Below, in pieces: positions 26,635 to 35,518 of a stretch of 64,000 bases of DNA. The stretch's first letter is position 1. Each line of letters begins with the position of its first letter. A model generated the notes under the pieces. It made no database searches and had not been told where the DNA came from. It was given only the letters and a program-made list of their open reading frames with translations. A program made the translations under genes and the position numbers. This DNA is from Bacteroidaceae bacterium (GTDB taxonomy: Bacteria > Bacteroidota > Bacteroidia > Bacteroidales > Bacteroidaceae), in NCBI GenBank assembly GCA_017383485.1, contig JAFNXM010000005.1, forward strand, positions 62,001 through 126,000, given 5' to 3'.

Positions 26635-28032
26635 TTACTTGTCTTCAGAGAAGAGTGGGTCCCAAGCGGGCAGGCGTGTTGGTTCGTGATTGTAGAGCTT
26701 CAAGAGTTTTTCGGGCACAAAGCGCTTTTCAACCACTACACGGAACATGTATTCGTCAAACCACTTGTCGGTCATGATCAAGTGACCCTTTACACCGCTG
26801 TTGGGGCCCCAAGAGTTTTCTACCATCCACTTCGTAGGCTTGCCCTCTGCATCCAGATCCACTGCCATCAATGTCATCGCGTGGCTTGAAGCAGATGCGA
26901 ACGTGCGGATACGGTCTGCCTTGTCCATGGGGAAGTCTGTGTCGAACAGGGTAGCGTAGTCGAAGTTCTCGGTGCAGAGTACGCCAGTCTTGCTATCGTA
27001 GAATTTGCCCACGTCGCAGCTGAAATACATCATCGTGCTATCCTTGATCGACGCGATAGCGAGGGGTTTGATTTCCTCGATAGGCAGGTTCAAGTAGGTC
27101 CATTGTGCGCCGTCGTACGAGTGGCGGTCCATGTCGATGGTGTAGGTGCGGTGATAGGGGCGCGAGGGGTCATTCATCAACATCACGTAGTTGTTTTTCA
27201 AATCCTCGCCCACGTATTCATCGTAGAACGATTTTGGGGTATATTCCTTGGTCGAAACGGGACGGCCATTAGCATCCTTCATCGTCCATTTGAAGGTAGT
27301 AGGAGGTTCGCCCAGGCAAGTGCTCAGGATGCGATAGATAGTGCCGAGCATCTCTACTTTGCGCTTTTCGAGAACGGCGGGTTTTTGACCCTGTGCCGCA
27401 CCCTGACGGAGCGCCAGACCGTATTCGCGCAGCTTCAGTGCGATGATTGCAGACATGCGTGAAGTGTTGTTGGCATTGTACGACTCGGGCATTACCTCAG
27501 CAGGCACAGCACCGTATTTCATCATCACGTCCTGCACACCACAGAAGGTACCACCGTCGCTCAGTGGATTCTTGAACAACCATTCCACCAGCTTGTCGTC
27601 CATAGGCTTCTTGGCGTTGTCGATCACCGCTTGCAGAAAGAGATTAGACTTCTCCAATTGGTCGTAGAAGAACGAGTAGGATTGCGAGAATTGGAAGGCG
27701 CCAAGATTATATTTCTTGATCATCTTAGCACGCATCACATTCATACCAGTGAACAACCAGCAGCGACCAGAAGATTGCTGATCGGTGATTCCCTTTGAGG
27801 GCACGCTGTGCGAGAAGTAAGTGTCGCTCGAAGCGGGGTTGTTGGGGTTCTTAGCCAGTTGGTTGATCGACGTACCAGCCAAGGCTGTGCGCAGTGCACG
27901 GTCTGCTGCAGAGTTGGGTTGCTCAGACTTGATCTTCTCAAGCATTTCGGGCGTGATGCCGCCCTTGCCTACTTGTGCCGACAGCGTGAAGGCTGGAGCA
28001 GCGAGTAATAGGGTCAGAAAGATTTTTTTCAT
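26635..28032 (-). CDS. Exported C1B aminopeptidase (PepC / bleomycin hydrolase family)
   Basis: The 465-residue papain-fold enzyme has its catalytic Cys near residue 89 (DQQSSGRCWLFTGMNV), His near 382 (SSHAMTLMAVD) and Asn near 404 (WMVENSWG). Unlike classical cytoplasmic PepC it has a clear signal peptide (MKKIFLTLLLAAPAFTLSAQ), so it should act in the periplasm or outside. The family trims N-terminal residues from peptides through a C-terminal arm that fills the active site; here the C terminus (LFSEDK) is several residues beyond the usual end, which may alter this. It is the last gene after PAP2 (36-bp gap). Confidence 0.92.
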   Translation of the reverse strand: MKKIFLTLLLAAPAFTLSAQVGKGGITPEMLEKIKSEQPNSAADRALRTALAGTSINQLAKNPNNPASSDTYFSHSVPSKGITDQQSSGRCWLFTGMNVMRAKMIKKYNLGAFQFSQSYSFFYDQLEKSNLFLQAVIDNAKKPMDDKLVEWLFKNPLSDGGTFCGVQDVMMKYGAVPAEVMPESYNANNTSRMSAIIALKLREYGLALRQGAAQGQKPAVLEKRKVEMLGTIYRILSTCLGEPPTTFKWTMKDANGRPVSTKEYTPKSFYDEYVGEDLKNNYVMLMNDPSRPYHRTYTIDMDRHSYDGAQWTYLNLPIEEIKPLAIASIKDSTMMYFSCDVGKFYDSKTGVLCTENFDYATLFDTDFPMDKADRIRTFASASSHAMTLMAVDLDAEGKPTKWMVENSWGPNSGVKGHLIMTDKWFDEYMFRVVVEKRFVPEKLLKLYNHEPTRLPAWDPLFSEDK

Positions 28033-28068
28033 ATTTTTTATGTTAAGTATTTATTGTCGAAACAAGAA

Positions 28069-29040
28069 TTATACATTTCGCATCACCCAGCCGTGCTTGT
28101 TGATAAAATCATACAGACGTGTGGTGACGATGAATACCAGGACTGAGCTCACCCAGCCGGCCAGTACGTCGACCAAGTAGTGTGCTTCGATATACACGGT
28201 GGCACCGCACAACAGGATGTAGAATGGTGCCATGTAGAGTATGTGTCGGCGACGATTCCTCCAGAGTAGGAATATCAATATCGTGGCGATGCCGACGTGC
28301 GACGAGGGGAATGCCGCCGTGGGGCGTTCGCCTGCGGTCTGTGCGCCGATGACGAGGCTACGGAATAGGCCTTCGCTACCGGGCGAGGGACGCATTTCGG
28401 TGTGCGAGGCGAGATAGTGCCCCATGTCGGGGAATACGCCCGCCGCAGCCTGGGTCTCGCCGATGGCGCAGAAGTAGTATTGTGGTCCGCCAACGGGCAG
28501 GAACAAGTAGACGCCGTAGTAGATCAAAAAGGAGGCGAGTACGACGAAGGCGGTGCGGTCAAAGCGCTCGGGGCAGTTGGCCAGGGGCGACAATACGACG
28601 AAAAATATCATCGGATAGTAGGCAAAATAGCCCAAGTGAAAGAGTTCGCTCCACAGGGTCGAGGAGAAGTTTTGGTTGAATAGTAATGCGGGCTGCATGC
28701 CAAAGAGTTGTTGGTCGGCGCCGGCGAAGATATGGTCCAGATAGGGGTACAGACGGCAGAACTCGTAGGTCTCGGGATACCAGAAGTTGAGCAGAAACAT
28801 CGGGTACAGACGGCGTATGAGCAGGGTCAACCAACAGGGACGCCAGCGGTAGAGGGTGATGCACAGGGCTACACCTAATATAATGTAGGTGCGGTGGTGC
28901 AGCATCTCGTAAGGCGCAGAAAGTTTGTCGCCGTAGACAAAGATCAAAATCGTGGTGAAGAGGATGTAGGCAAACGTTGCCCACTCGACACCAAGTATGC
29001 CCTTGTTGTGATTGATCGGTGATAGTGGTTTTAGATCCAT
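28069..29040 (-). CDS. PAP2-superfamily membrane phosphatase/transferase (AUR1-like)
   Basis: The 323-residue protein has six or more membrane helices. The PAP2 signature appears as ERPTAAFPSSHVGIATILI (motif with catalytic His) and EAHYLVDVLAGW (second catalytic His and Asp). The N-terminal half contains additional helices and a large loop, as in AUR1-like inositolphosphoryl-ceramide synthases rather than small PAP2 phosphatases. A role in lipid head-group transfer or lipid-phosphate hydrolysis is inferred from the family. Its start overlaps the stop region of the upstream epimerase gene by 10 bp, so the two are translationally linked. Confidence 0.85.
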   Translation of the reverse strand: MDLKPLSPINHNKGILGVEWATFAYILFTTILIFVYGDKLSAPYEMLHHRTYIILGVALCITLYRWRPCWLTLLIRRLYPMFLLNFWYPETYEFCRLYPYLDHIFAGADQQLFGMQPALLFNQNFSSTLWSELFHLGYFAYYPMIFFVVLSPLANCPERFDRTAFVVLASFLIYYGVYLFLPVGGPQYYFCAIGETQAAAGVFPDMGHYLASHTEMRPSPGSEGLFRSLVIGAQTAGERPTAAFPSSHVGIATILIFLLWRNRRRHILYMAPFYILLCGATVYIEAHYLVDVLAGWVSSVLVFIVTTRLYDFINKHGWVMRNV

Positions 29041-30080
29041 TGTTCTTGTTTATACCACGCAACGGCTGCTCGCACGCCTCGCTTGAGGTTGAACTTTGGC
29101 GCGAAACCCAGATCGCGCTGGGCGGCGGATATATCGCACTGCCAGTTGCGTTGTTTCATTATTCTGTATTTGTCGGTGTTGAGTGTCGAACTCTTTTTCC
29201 GCCATGCGGCGAAGGTTTCGGCTATAGCGCTGACCAGATACAACACGGCGACGGGTGCTGTGATGTGGAGTACGCGGCGCACGCCCATCTCCTGTTGTAG
29301 CAGGTCGGAGAAGGTGCGGCTGGTATACACTTCGCCGTCTGTCAGGAAGTAGGCTTTACCCTTTTCGCCCTTGGTCAATGCGCTGATAGCGGCTTCGGCC
29401 AGGTCTTGCACGTAGATGAAGGTGATTTCCTGGCGGCGGTAACCCACGGCGAAGTCGACGTGTTGTGCGATGCTCTTGGCCATGAGGAAGTAGTCCTTGT
29501 CCCTGGGGCCGTAGACCCCCGTCGGTCTCAGGACGACGTAGTCTAGCCCTTCGATATCGCGCAGTCCCTGTTCAGCTTTCCACTTAGATTTGCCGTACAC
29601 CGTATTGGGCACAGGCGCGTCTGTATCCAGGATGGGCTGGTATTGCCAAGGGTTGTCCTGTCTGCGAGCCCCCTTTTCGCGAATAGCCCCCATGATGCTG
29701 AGCGAACTGATAAAGACAAAGCGTCCTGCGAGGCAAGATGTCTTGACCAGCAGGCGTGCCAGACGCAGCGTGCCGTCGGTATTTGTGCGATAGAAGTCGG
29801 ACTTTGTGCGACACTTGGTAGCACCTGCTGCATGTATCACGTAGTCCCAAGCGCCATAGTATTGTCGGTGCTCTTCCAGTGACTCTTCCAGTCGATCGTC
29901 CGAACTGAGATCGAGGTAGAAGAAGTGGATGCGTGGGTCCTTCAGGTAATCGCGTGAACTGCCCTTGCGGACTGCTGCCCACACTTCAAAGCCTTGTTCC
30001 AACGCGCACTGCACGATGAAACTGCCAACGAAACCGCTGGCGCCGGTGATCAGAACTGATGGAGTTTTTGTGTTGGACAT
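29031..30080 (-). CDS. NAD-dependent epimerase/dehydratase (extended SDR, 3-beta-HSD-like)
   Basis: The 349-residue Rossmann protein shows LITGASGFVGSFIVQCAL, HAAGATKCR, the SSLSIMG serine and the YGKSKWKAE Tyr-Lys pair, all as in active extended SDRs. FATPTGVYGPRDKD-type residues (RPTGVYGPRDKDYF) contact the substrate. It may act on a nucleotide sugar, a sterol or an isoprenoid. Overlap with a PAP2/AUR1-like gene and then pepC suggests lipid or envelope metabolism, but no direct evidence is visible. Confidence 0.85.
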   Translation of the reverse strand: MSNTKTPSVLITGASGFVGSFIVQCALEQGFEVWAAVRKGSSRDYLKDPRIHFFYLDLSSDDRLEESLEEHRQYYGAWDYVIHAAGATKCRTKSDFYRTNTDGTLRLARLLVKTSCLAGRFVFISSLSIMGAIREKGARRQDNPWQYQPILDTDAPVPNTVYGKSKWKAEQGLRDIEGLDYVVLRPTGVYGPRDKDYFLMAKSIAQHVDFAVGYRRQEITFIYVQDLAEAAISALTKGEKGKAYFLTDGEVYTSRTFSDLLQQEMGVRRVLHITAPVAVLYLVSAIAETFAAWRKKSSTLNTDKYRIMKQRNWQCDISAAQRDLGFAPKFNLKRGVRAAVAWYKQEQWI

Positions 30081-30137
30081 GTGGAAAAATGAAAGGGAGT
30101 TTTTGTCTGTAGTTTAATGAAAAAGGAGTGCGGAAAA

Positions 30138-30237
30138 GTGCGGTAAAAATTTCGCGACGCCTCGTTAAAAAAAGGTCTAATGTTTTTTAAAAAAGGTCTA
30201 GGCTTTTTTCAACGAGGCCTTGACTTTTTTTCTGCAC
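30138..30237 (+). repeat. Dispersed TTTCGCGACG element, copy G (1 unit)
   Basis: One unit (TTTCGCGACGCCTCGTTAA) then the 16-mer AGGTCTAATGTTTTTT and a second hairpin arm ending CTTGACTTTTTTTCTGCA. It fills the gap between the murI stop (30239) and the epimerase start (30080), both minus strand. Confidence 0.87.
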
Positions 30238-30238
30238 C

Positions 30239-31102
30239 CTATTTCTCGGTAAAAGGTAATGAGATGCGCTCGGCCGAAAGTTCGGTGTCGTTCATGAACA
30301 AACGAGCACTTTCGCGGAATTTGTCAGCACTTTCGGTGGTCAGATATTGTACTCGTCCGCCCTTGCTCAGGCGCTGTTCCATCTCGGGGTGACGCAGCAG
30401 ATAGTCGGCCAACTTTTCAGACACATATTCACCTTGCGATACGATCTTCACCCCTTGTGGCACATATTTTTCGATCTTGTGAAGCAGCAACGGGTAGTGT
30501 GTGCATCCCAGGATCAGGGTATCTATCTCGGGATCCTTTCCCATGATCTCGCTGATACGCTTTTCTACGAAATAGTCAGCGCCAGGCGAGTCGTATTCAA
30601 AGTTCTCGACCAGCGGCACCCAGATGGGGCACGCCTGACCCGTCACCTGGATTTCAGGATCCAACTTGCGCAACTCCATATTGTAGGACTCCGACTTCAC
30701 AGTGCCTACCGTGGCCAGCACGCCCACATGCTTGCTCTGCGTGATGCCACACACCGTCTCGACAGTGGGGCGTATCACACCCAGTACACGGCGGGTGGGA
30801 TCCAGGCGGTGCAGGTCGTTTTGCTGAATGCTACGCAATGCTTTTGCCGAAGCCGTATTGCAGGCAAGGATAACCAACGGGCAACCCATCTGAAAGAGTG
30901 CTTCGACCGCCTGCAACGTATATTCGTAGATCACTTCAAACGAGTGCGAGCCATAGGGCGCTCGGGCATTGTCGCCCAGGTACAGATAATCATACTGCGG
31001 CAGAAGTTTTTGCATCTGTCGCAGGATGGTCAAGCCACCATAACCAGAGTCAAAGACACCGATGGGGCCTATAGTCTTAAATTTGTCTTGGTGCATAAGC
31101 AT
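30239..31102 (-). CDS. murI: Glutamate racemase
   Basis: The 287-residue cofactor-independent racemase makes D-glutamate for peptidoglycan. The two catalytic Cys lie in ILACNTASAKAL and LILGCTHYPLL, and the N-terminal GVFDSGYGGLTILRQMQKLLP motif carries the catalytic Asp/Ser region. Length is slightly above average owing to a short C-terminal tail. It is 26 bp downstream of the OmpH/Skp gene, an arrangement common in Bacteroidetes, where bamA and a second ompH copy often precede it; those are not seen here. Confidence 0.96.
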   Translation of the reverse strand: MLMHQDKFKTIGPIGVFDSGYGGLTILRQMQKLLPQYDYLYLGDNARAPYGSHSFEVIYEYTLQAVEALFQMGCPLVILACNTASAKALRSIQQNDLHRLDPTRRVLGVIRPTVETVCGITQSKHVGVLATVGTVKSESYNMELRKLDPEIQVTGQACPIWVPLVENFEYDSPGADYFVEKRISEIMGKDPEIDTLILGCTHYPLLLHKIEKYVPQGVKIVSQGEYVSEKLADYLLRHPEMEQRLSKGGRVQYLTTESADKFRESARLFMNDTELSAERISLPFTEK

Positions 31103-31128
31103 TAGTTGACACTATGGCACTTGTTGGA

Positions 31129-31653
31129 TTAGGGCTCTGTCGCCAGGAGTTTTTCGCGAACGAAGGGCATAGCATCCTCTGTCAACGAGGGGTGCAGGAA
31201 GGGGTGACTGCCCACGGCACGATTGACGATGCATTCATAGCCGCGCTCCAAACCAACGGCACGGATTGCTCTGTCCAATTGTGCTTTGACTGGCGCCAGG
31301 AGTTCGTACTCTGCCGCGACGAGCAAACTGTCACAAGCCTTGTTGAAAGCCAAACTTTTCTCCATTGCTTCCTGCAAATCACGTTGGCGTTTCAGCAGGA
31401 TGTTTTCTGGAAAATCCTTTTGACCTTGCAAAAAATCAGCAAACATACGCTTGAACGTCGCGTCATTATACTCTGCTTCGTTTTCATATTTCACACGAAG
31501 ATCAGCCAGTTCCGCTTTTGCTTTTACATAAGCAGGCATTTCTACGAGCAGGGAGTCATAATGTATCACTCCATACTTCACTTGAGATTGAGCAGACATA
31601 GTGGCTACTCCACAAAACAGGCTCGCGAGGAGCAGTAAGAGTGTTTTTTTCAT
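31129..31653 (-). CDS. OmpH/Skp-family periplasmic chaperone
   Basis: The 174-residue protein has a signal peptide (MKKTLLLLLASLFCGVATMSAQ). A long, mostly helical and charged region follows (KAKAELADLRVKYENEAEYNDATFKRMFADFLQGQ...LLKRQRDLQEAMEKSL), which would form the tentacle-like coiled coil of Skp. The C-terminal LDRAIRAVGLERGYECIVNRAV is the family's conserved strand-helix end. It should hold unfolded outer-membrane proteins in the periplasm. It leads a two-gene unit with murI and has a good promoter. Confidence 0.88.
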   Translation of the reverse strand: MKKTLLLLLASLFCGVATMSAQSQVKYGVIHYDSLLVEMPAYVKAKAELADLRVKYENEAEYNDATFKRMFADFLQGQKDFPENILLKRQRDLQEAMEKSLAFNKACDSLLVAAEYELLAPVKAQLDRAIRAVGLERGYECIVNRAVGSHPFLHPSLTEDAMPFVREKLLATEP

Positions 31654-31691
31654 ACTTATTCTGATATATTATATATGAGTTGTTTCTGTTG

Positions 31692-31721
31692 CAAAGTTAC
31701 ACTTTTTTCCTGAGACACAAA
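31692..31721 (-). promoter_or_regulatory. skp-murI promoter
   Basis: On the minus strand TAACTTTG (31692-31699) is preceded 18 bp upstream by TTTG (31718-31721). It overlaps the last bases of the neighbouring ArnT-like gene's intergenic side, about 40 bp from the skp ATG. Confidence 0.68.
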
Positions 31722-31730
31722 GCTTTCGAA

Positions 31731-33506
31731 TTATTCTGCGACGGGGGCAGCCTGCTTCTTGAAGAACAGGTAGACCTTGACCAGGCGGCGGTCGTCGCTG
31801 CTGCGATGTCGGCTCACGTAGATGGGTTCGCCTGCTGCATCAACGGTGTATTGTGGAAATTCCGCCTTGAATTTTTCGATATCATCGCCGCTCACGATCA
31901 GCACGCCCTGGTGTGGTTCCTCTTTGGCCTTGTCTATCGGAATCACGCGGTCGTCCAGATAGAAATTGATGGTGAAGGGGTGCATCCTGTTGGCTTCTAC
32001 ATATTCGGCGCGGTAGGAATAGATTTGCCCCGCGGGACAAAACATTTTGATGTCCTGAGCTACGTCATAATCGCTCTTGATATTGAGAATCGTGGGTTGA
32101 TAGTAGCCATCCAGGGCCAGGAAGAGCGAGAGCACCATCATACACAGTGATAGCGGGAAAAGATGTGGCGCCTTTTGTCGCTCGGCGGGTAAGGTTTTGA
32201 TCAGATAATAGACGACCATACCCACGGGCAGGGCTACGGCGATCATTTGCATTAGCGACATGTGTTGACCTGCTATCGCCGAAACAAAGGCTGTGATCTC
32301 GCCGTGGCTCATTCCTGCAAACCATTCAGGACGTATGCCGCCCAAACGAATGGCAAAGAAAAGCAAAGTCAGCAGGACACACAACGCGGCAACGAAGCGA
32401 CCGAACCAGAGCAGAGGACGTGGGTTTTTATCCCTTAGCCATAACACAAACTCGGCGATGAAATACGCCAGGAAGGGATAGATGGGCAAGAGGTAAGTGG
32501 AGCGTTTGCTCGCAGGAATGCAATAGAACAAGAACATCACGACTATGCTCAACAAGGTGAACAGGCGTACGTCGTCCATACCTCGCAATCTGTCGAAGGC
32601 TTCACACCATGCCGACTTGGTCAGACATCGTTTCAATTTTGCACCGATCGCTGTGCCACGCATCTTGCGCCATGCTAACGGCAGAGCGAACAGGAACAAC
32701 AAGGTGTAGGGTACGAAACCTGTGATGACGGTTTGCACATTGTACCACCAGGGATTGATGTGCGAAGCATAGGTCATCTTGCCCAACAATCTCAGCACGT
32801 TTTCTTCATAAATCAAGTCCAGGAAACGCTGTCCGCCGTGGGGCTGATGATAGGCTAGGTAGTACCAAATAAACAACGGCACCAACGCAGCAATAGCGAG
32901 CAAGGCTAAGCGCCAAAAGGCATACCAGAAACTGCGCTTACGCAAGAGCATATACAGTCCGACCACCATGCAGGGGAGCAAGACGCCGACGGGCCCCTTG
33001 GTCAGCGCGGCGCCCGACAAGCACAGCCAAGCGATCCAGGGCAAACCTTTCTCGCCACGCTCCGTCCATCTGTACATCGCATAGAGCGCCCCGACCATCA
33101 GCGCCGAGAGCAACATGTCCACACGACAAGCTACGCCGGCACGATGTACTTCGAAATTGCTCAGGGTCAAGAGTGCCGCGATCATAGCTACCTCGGTGCC
33201 GCGACGGCGTGCATAGAAAAAATAGCCAGCCAAGGTCATCAGCGATAAAGCCAACGCCGAGGGGAAACGAGAAGTGAATTCGGTCACCGCACCAGTGATG
33301 CTCGACACAGCGGCAATCATCCAGTGCAACAAAGGTGGTTTGAAGGCAATTTCATCTCCGTTGTTGATGGGCAAGATCCAGTTATTATACTCCAGCATAG
33401 AGTATGCCACGATAGCTTCTCTGGGTTCGCCGCGAGTATTAAAAAATGTATCGCCAAGGAATAAGAACAACGACAAAAGGCATATAATACATAGTATATA
33501 GGCCAT
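31731..33506 (-). CDS. ArnT/PMT-type membrane glycosyltransferase
   Basis: From the preferred Met at 33506 the protein has 591 residues. It starts MAYILCIICLLSLFLFLGD, has about a dozen membrane helices, and ends in a soluble domain (PAGQIYSYRAEYVEANRMHPFTINF...). The first periplasmic loop contains GEPREA, matching the acidic EPRYA/EPREA motif of GT39/GT83 enzymes that move a sugar from a polyprenyl phosphate carrier to lipid A or other acceptors. The ORF stays open to Met at 33572 or 33608, but those extra residues are encoded by a 21-bp tandem repeat (LTK heptads) and are unlikely to be part of the enzyme. Confidence 0.85.
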   Translation of the reverse strand: MAYILCIICLLSLFLFLGDTFFNTRGEPREAIVAYSMLEYNNWILPINNGDEIAFKPPLLHWMIAAVSSITGAVTEFTSRFPSALALSLMTLAGYFFYARRRGTEVAMIAALLTLSNFEVHRAGVACRVDMLLSALMVGALYAMYRWTERGEKGLPWIAWLCLSGAALTKGPVGVLLPCMVVGLYMLLRKRSFWYAFWRLALLAIAALVPLFIWYYLAYHQPHGGQRFLDLIYEENVLRLLGKMTYASHINPWWYNVQTVITGFVPYTLLFLFALPLAWRKMRGTAIGAKLKRCLTKSAWCEAFDRLRGMDDVRLFTLLSIVVMFLFYCIPASKRSTYLLPIYPFLAYFIAEFVLWLRDKNPRPLLWFGRFVAALCVLLTLLFFAIRLGGIRPEWFAGMSHGEITAFVSAIAGQHMSLMQMIAVALPVGMVVYYLIKTLPAERQKAPHLFPLSLCMMVLSLFLALDGYYQPTILNIKSDYDVAQDIKMFCPAGQIYSYRAEYVEANRMHPFTINFYLDDRVIPIDKAKEEPHQGVLIVSGDDIEKFKAEFPQYTVDAAGEPIYVSRHRSSDDRRLVKVYLFFKKQAAPVAE

Positions 33507-33558
33507 GATGCGCTGTTGCTTTTCCGTATCGTTGGAGCTGAGGGAACTCGTACTTTTT

Positions 33559-33621
33559 GTCAGTAGATTCATCTTTTTTGTCAGTAAGTTCAGATATTTT
33601 GTCAGCAAGTTTGTTGTCTTG
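33559..33621. repeat. Three-copy 21-bp tandem repeat between cysS and the ArnT-like gene
   Basis: Three units of exactly 21 bp begin GTCAGTAGATTC, GTCAGTAAGTTC and GTCAGCAAGTTT and end in T-rich tracts. They lie 75 bp beyond the cysS stop. In frame they would add LTK-type heptads to the next protein. Confidence 0.83.
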
Positions 33622-33695
33622 CTCTAAGCCGTAGGCGGGTTGGCAGAACACCTGATAGCGTTGCTCTGTCAACCCGTCAAATATGGTTGTGGTCT

Positions 33696-35183
33696 TTACT
33701 TCGCGAGTTTCCAAGTCGCGCCGTCGCGAGTATCCTTGATCTCGAAGCCAAGAGCACCGAGTTCGTCGCGAATCAAGTCACTTGTTGCCCAATCTTTGGC
33801 AGCCTTAGCCTTGGCGCGGAGTTCGAGCAGCATGTCGATCGCTTTGCCAAATGCTTCTTCGCGGTCGGCATTGCCTTCGGCTTCGGCGCGCAGACCCAAG
33901 ATGTCTACGGCAAATGTGCGGAAAGTCTGCTTCAGAGCTTCCAAACCTTCGGGGGTGATCGTTTGCTTCTTGTCTGCAAGTTGGTTGATCACGCGGCATG
34001 CGTCGAAGAGGTGACTGATCATGATGGGCGAGTTGAAATCGTCGTCCAAGGCAGCATAGCATTTTTCGGTCAGTTCGGCTGCGTACGCTTCGTTCAAGGC
34101 TCCGTCTGCTACAGGCTCTACGCGTTCCATTTGTGCAAAGGCTTCCATCAATCTTTCCAGACCCTTTTGCGACGCTTGCAGGGCTTCGTTGGAGAAGTCT
34201 ACGGTCGAGCGATAGTGAGCTTGCAGGATGAAGAAGCGGATGGTCATGGGTGAGTACGCCTGTTCCAACTTTTCGTGCGAGCCGTTGAAGAATTCGTCCA
34301 GGGTGATGAAGTTGCCCAAGCTCTTGCCCATCTTTTGGCCGTTGATGGTGATCATGTTGTTGTGCATCCAATAGCGTACCATTTGTTCGCCTTGTGATGC
34401 CACAGCCTGAGCGATTTCGCATTCGTGGTGGGGGAAGACGAGGTCCATGCCGCCGCCGTGGATGTCGAATTGTGCGCCCAAATACTTACGGCCCATAGCT
34501 GTACATTCGCAGTGCCAACCTGGGAAACCATCTCCCCAAGGCGAAGGCCAGCGCATGATATGCTCGGGTTGTGCTTTCTTCCACAGCGCGAAGTCTACCT
34601 GGTTGCGCTTTTCGCCCACGCCGTCAAGTTCGCGACTCGCGTTGATGACATCTTCCAGGTTTCTGCCCGACAGGATGCCGTACTTGTGGTCTTTGTTGTA
34701 TTTTTCGACGTCGAAATAGATCGAGCCGTTGCTTTCGTAGGCATATCCGGCATCAAGGATTTGTTGCACCAATTGTTCTTGCTCGATGATATGACCTGTA
34801 GCGTGTGGTTCGATACTTGGTGGCAAGCATCCCAGTTTGTCCATTGCTTGGTGGAAGCGGTTGGTGAAATGTTGTGCCACTTCCATAGGCTCGAGTTGTT
34901 CGAGTTTTGCTTTTTTAGCAATCTTGTCTTCGCCCTCGTCAGCATCGTGTTCCAAGTGTCCCACGTCTGTGATGTTGCGCACGTAGCGTACTTTGTAGCC
35001 CAAGTGCTTCAGGTAGCGGAATACCAAGTCGAATGTGATCGCAGGGCGTGCGTGTCCCAAGTGTGCGTCGCCATAGACAGTAGGACCGCAGACATACATG
35101 CCCACGTGTCCGGGATTGACTGGGCGGAAGAGTTCTTTCGTACGTGAAAGTGTGTTATAGATAAAAAGTTTGTGATCTGTCAT
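33696..35183 (-). CDS. cysS: Cysteinyl-tRNA synthetase
   Basis: The 495-residue class Ia enzyme has HLGH in [20 protein letters not shown], the zinc-site Cys and His in [10 protein letters not shown] and GWHCECTAM, and the signature loop KMGKSLGNF. The middle residue of that loop is Gly instead of the usual Ser (KMSKS); I take this as a lineage variant because everything else is standard. The anticodon-binding and C-terminal regions are complete. It has a strong promoter at 35209-35240. Confidence 0.96.
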   Translation of the reverse strand: MTDHKLFIYNTLSRTKELFRPVNPGHVGMYVCGPTVYGDAHLGHARPAITFDLVFRYLKHLGYKVRYVRNITDVGHLEHDADEGEDKIAKKAKLEQLEPMEVAQHFTNRFHQAMDKLGCLPPSIEPHATGHIIEQEQLVQQILDAGYAYESNGSIYFDVEKYNKDHKYGILSGRNLEDVINASRELDGVGEKRNQVDFALWKKAQPEHIMRWPSPWGDGFPGWHCECTAMGRKYLGAQFDIHGGGMDLVFPHHECEIAQAVASQGEQMVRYWMHNNMITINGQKMGKSLGNFITLDEFFNGSHEKLEQAYSPMTIRFFILQAHYRSTVDFSNEALQASQKGLERLMEAFAQMERVEPVADGALNEAYAAELTEKCYAALDDDFNSPIMISHLFDACRVINQLADKKQTITPEGLEALKQTFRTFAVDILGLRAEAEGNADREEAFGKAIDMLLELRAKAKAAKDWATSDLIRDELGALGFEIKDTRDGATWKLAK

Positions 35184-35208
35184 TTTTCTTTGTTTTTATA
35201 ATTGCTTG

Positions 35209-35240
35209 CAAAGTTAGTGAAAGGTGAGCGAAGAGGCAAA
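35209..35240 (-). promoter_or_regulatory. cysS promoter
   Basis: On the minus strand TAACTTTG (35209-35216) has TTTG (35237-35240) 20 bp upstream. It lies 26 bp before the ATG at 35183. Confidence 0.72.
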
Positions 35241-35282
35241 AGAAAAAAGATTTTTTTCGTTTTGACTTCACACGGAATAAAG

Positions 35283-35405
35283 AGGGGGTCTCACGCAAAT
35301 CTGGGGAATCTATAGAATTTGTTTTAAAAAGAAGGGCTAAAGGCAATAACAGAATACACAGAATTTAAGATTCTGTAGATTCCACAGATTCGCGTGAGCC
35401 CCCTT
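35283..35405. repeat. Inverted-repeat element with CTCACGCAAATCT ends, copy 1
   Basis: A left arm of about 31 bases from 35290 (CTCACGCAAATCTGGGGAAT...) and a right arm ending CCACAGATTCGCGTGAG (to 35398) are complementary at about 26 of 30 positions. The pairing extends into flanking GGGGG/CCCCC. It could fold into one long hairpin or be a small non-autonomous mobile element. A related copy lies at 38716-38934. The rest of 35184-35518 shows only the cysS promoter. Confidence 0.8.
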
Positions 35406-35518
35406 AACCCCTTCCACAGATACGCCGGAGCCACCCAGACACAAGCAGGGCGCAGTCACCATTTCGGTGCTGCGCCCCACATTCAAAATAACTATCTAAA
35501 TTTACAATTTTTCAGATA

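Noticed and set aside
33507..33608. N-terminal LTK-heptad extension of the ArnT-like protein
   Set aside because: It is encoded mainly by the 21-bp tandem repeat; the membrane domain begins at the Met at 33506.
35406..35518. Possible tRNA or small RNA in the gap beside the peptide gene
   Set aside because: No cloverleaf, T-loop or conserved fold was found. No tRNA or rRNA gene was seen anywhere in the window.
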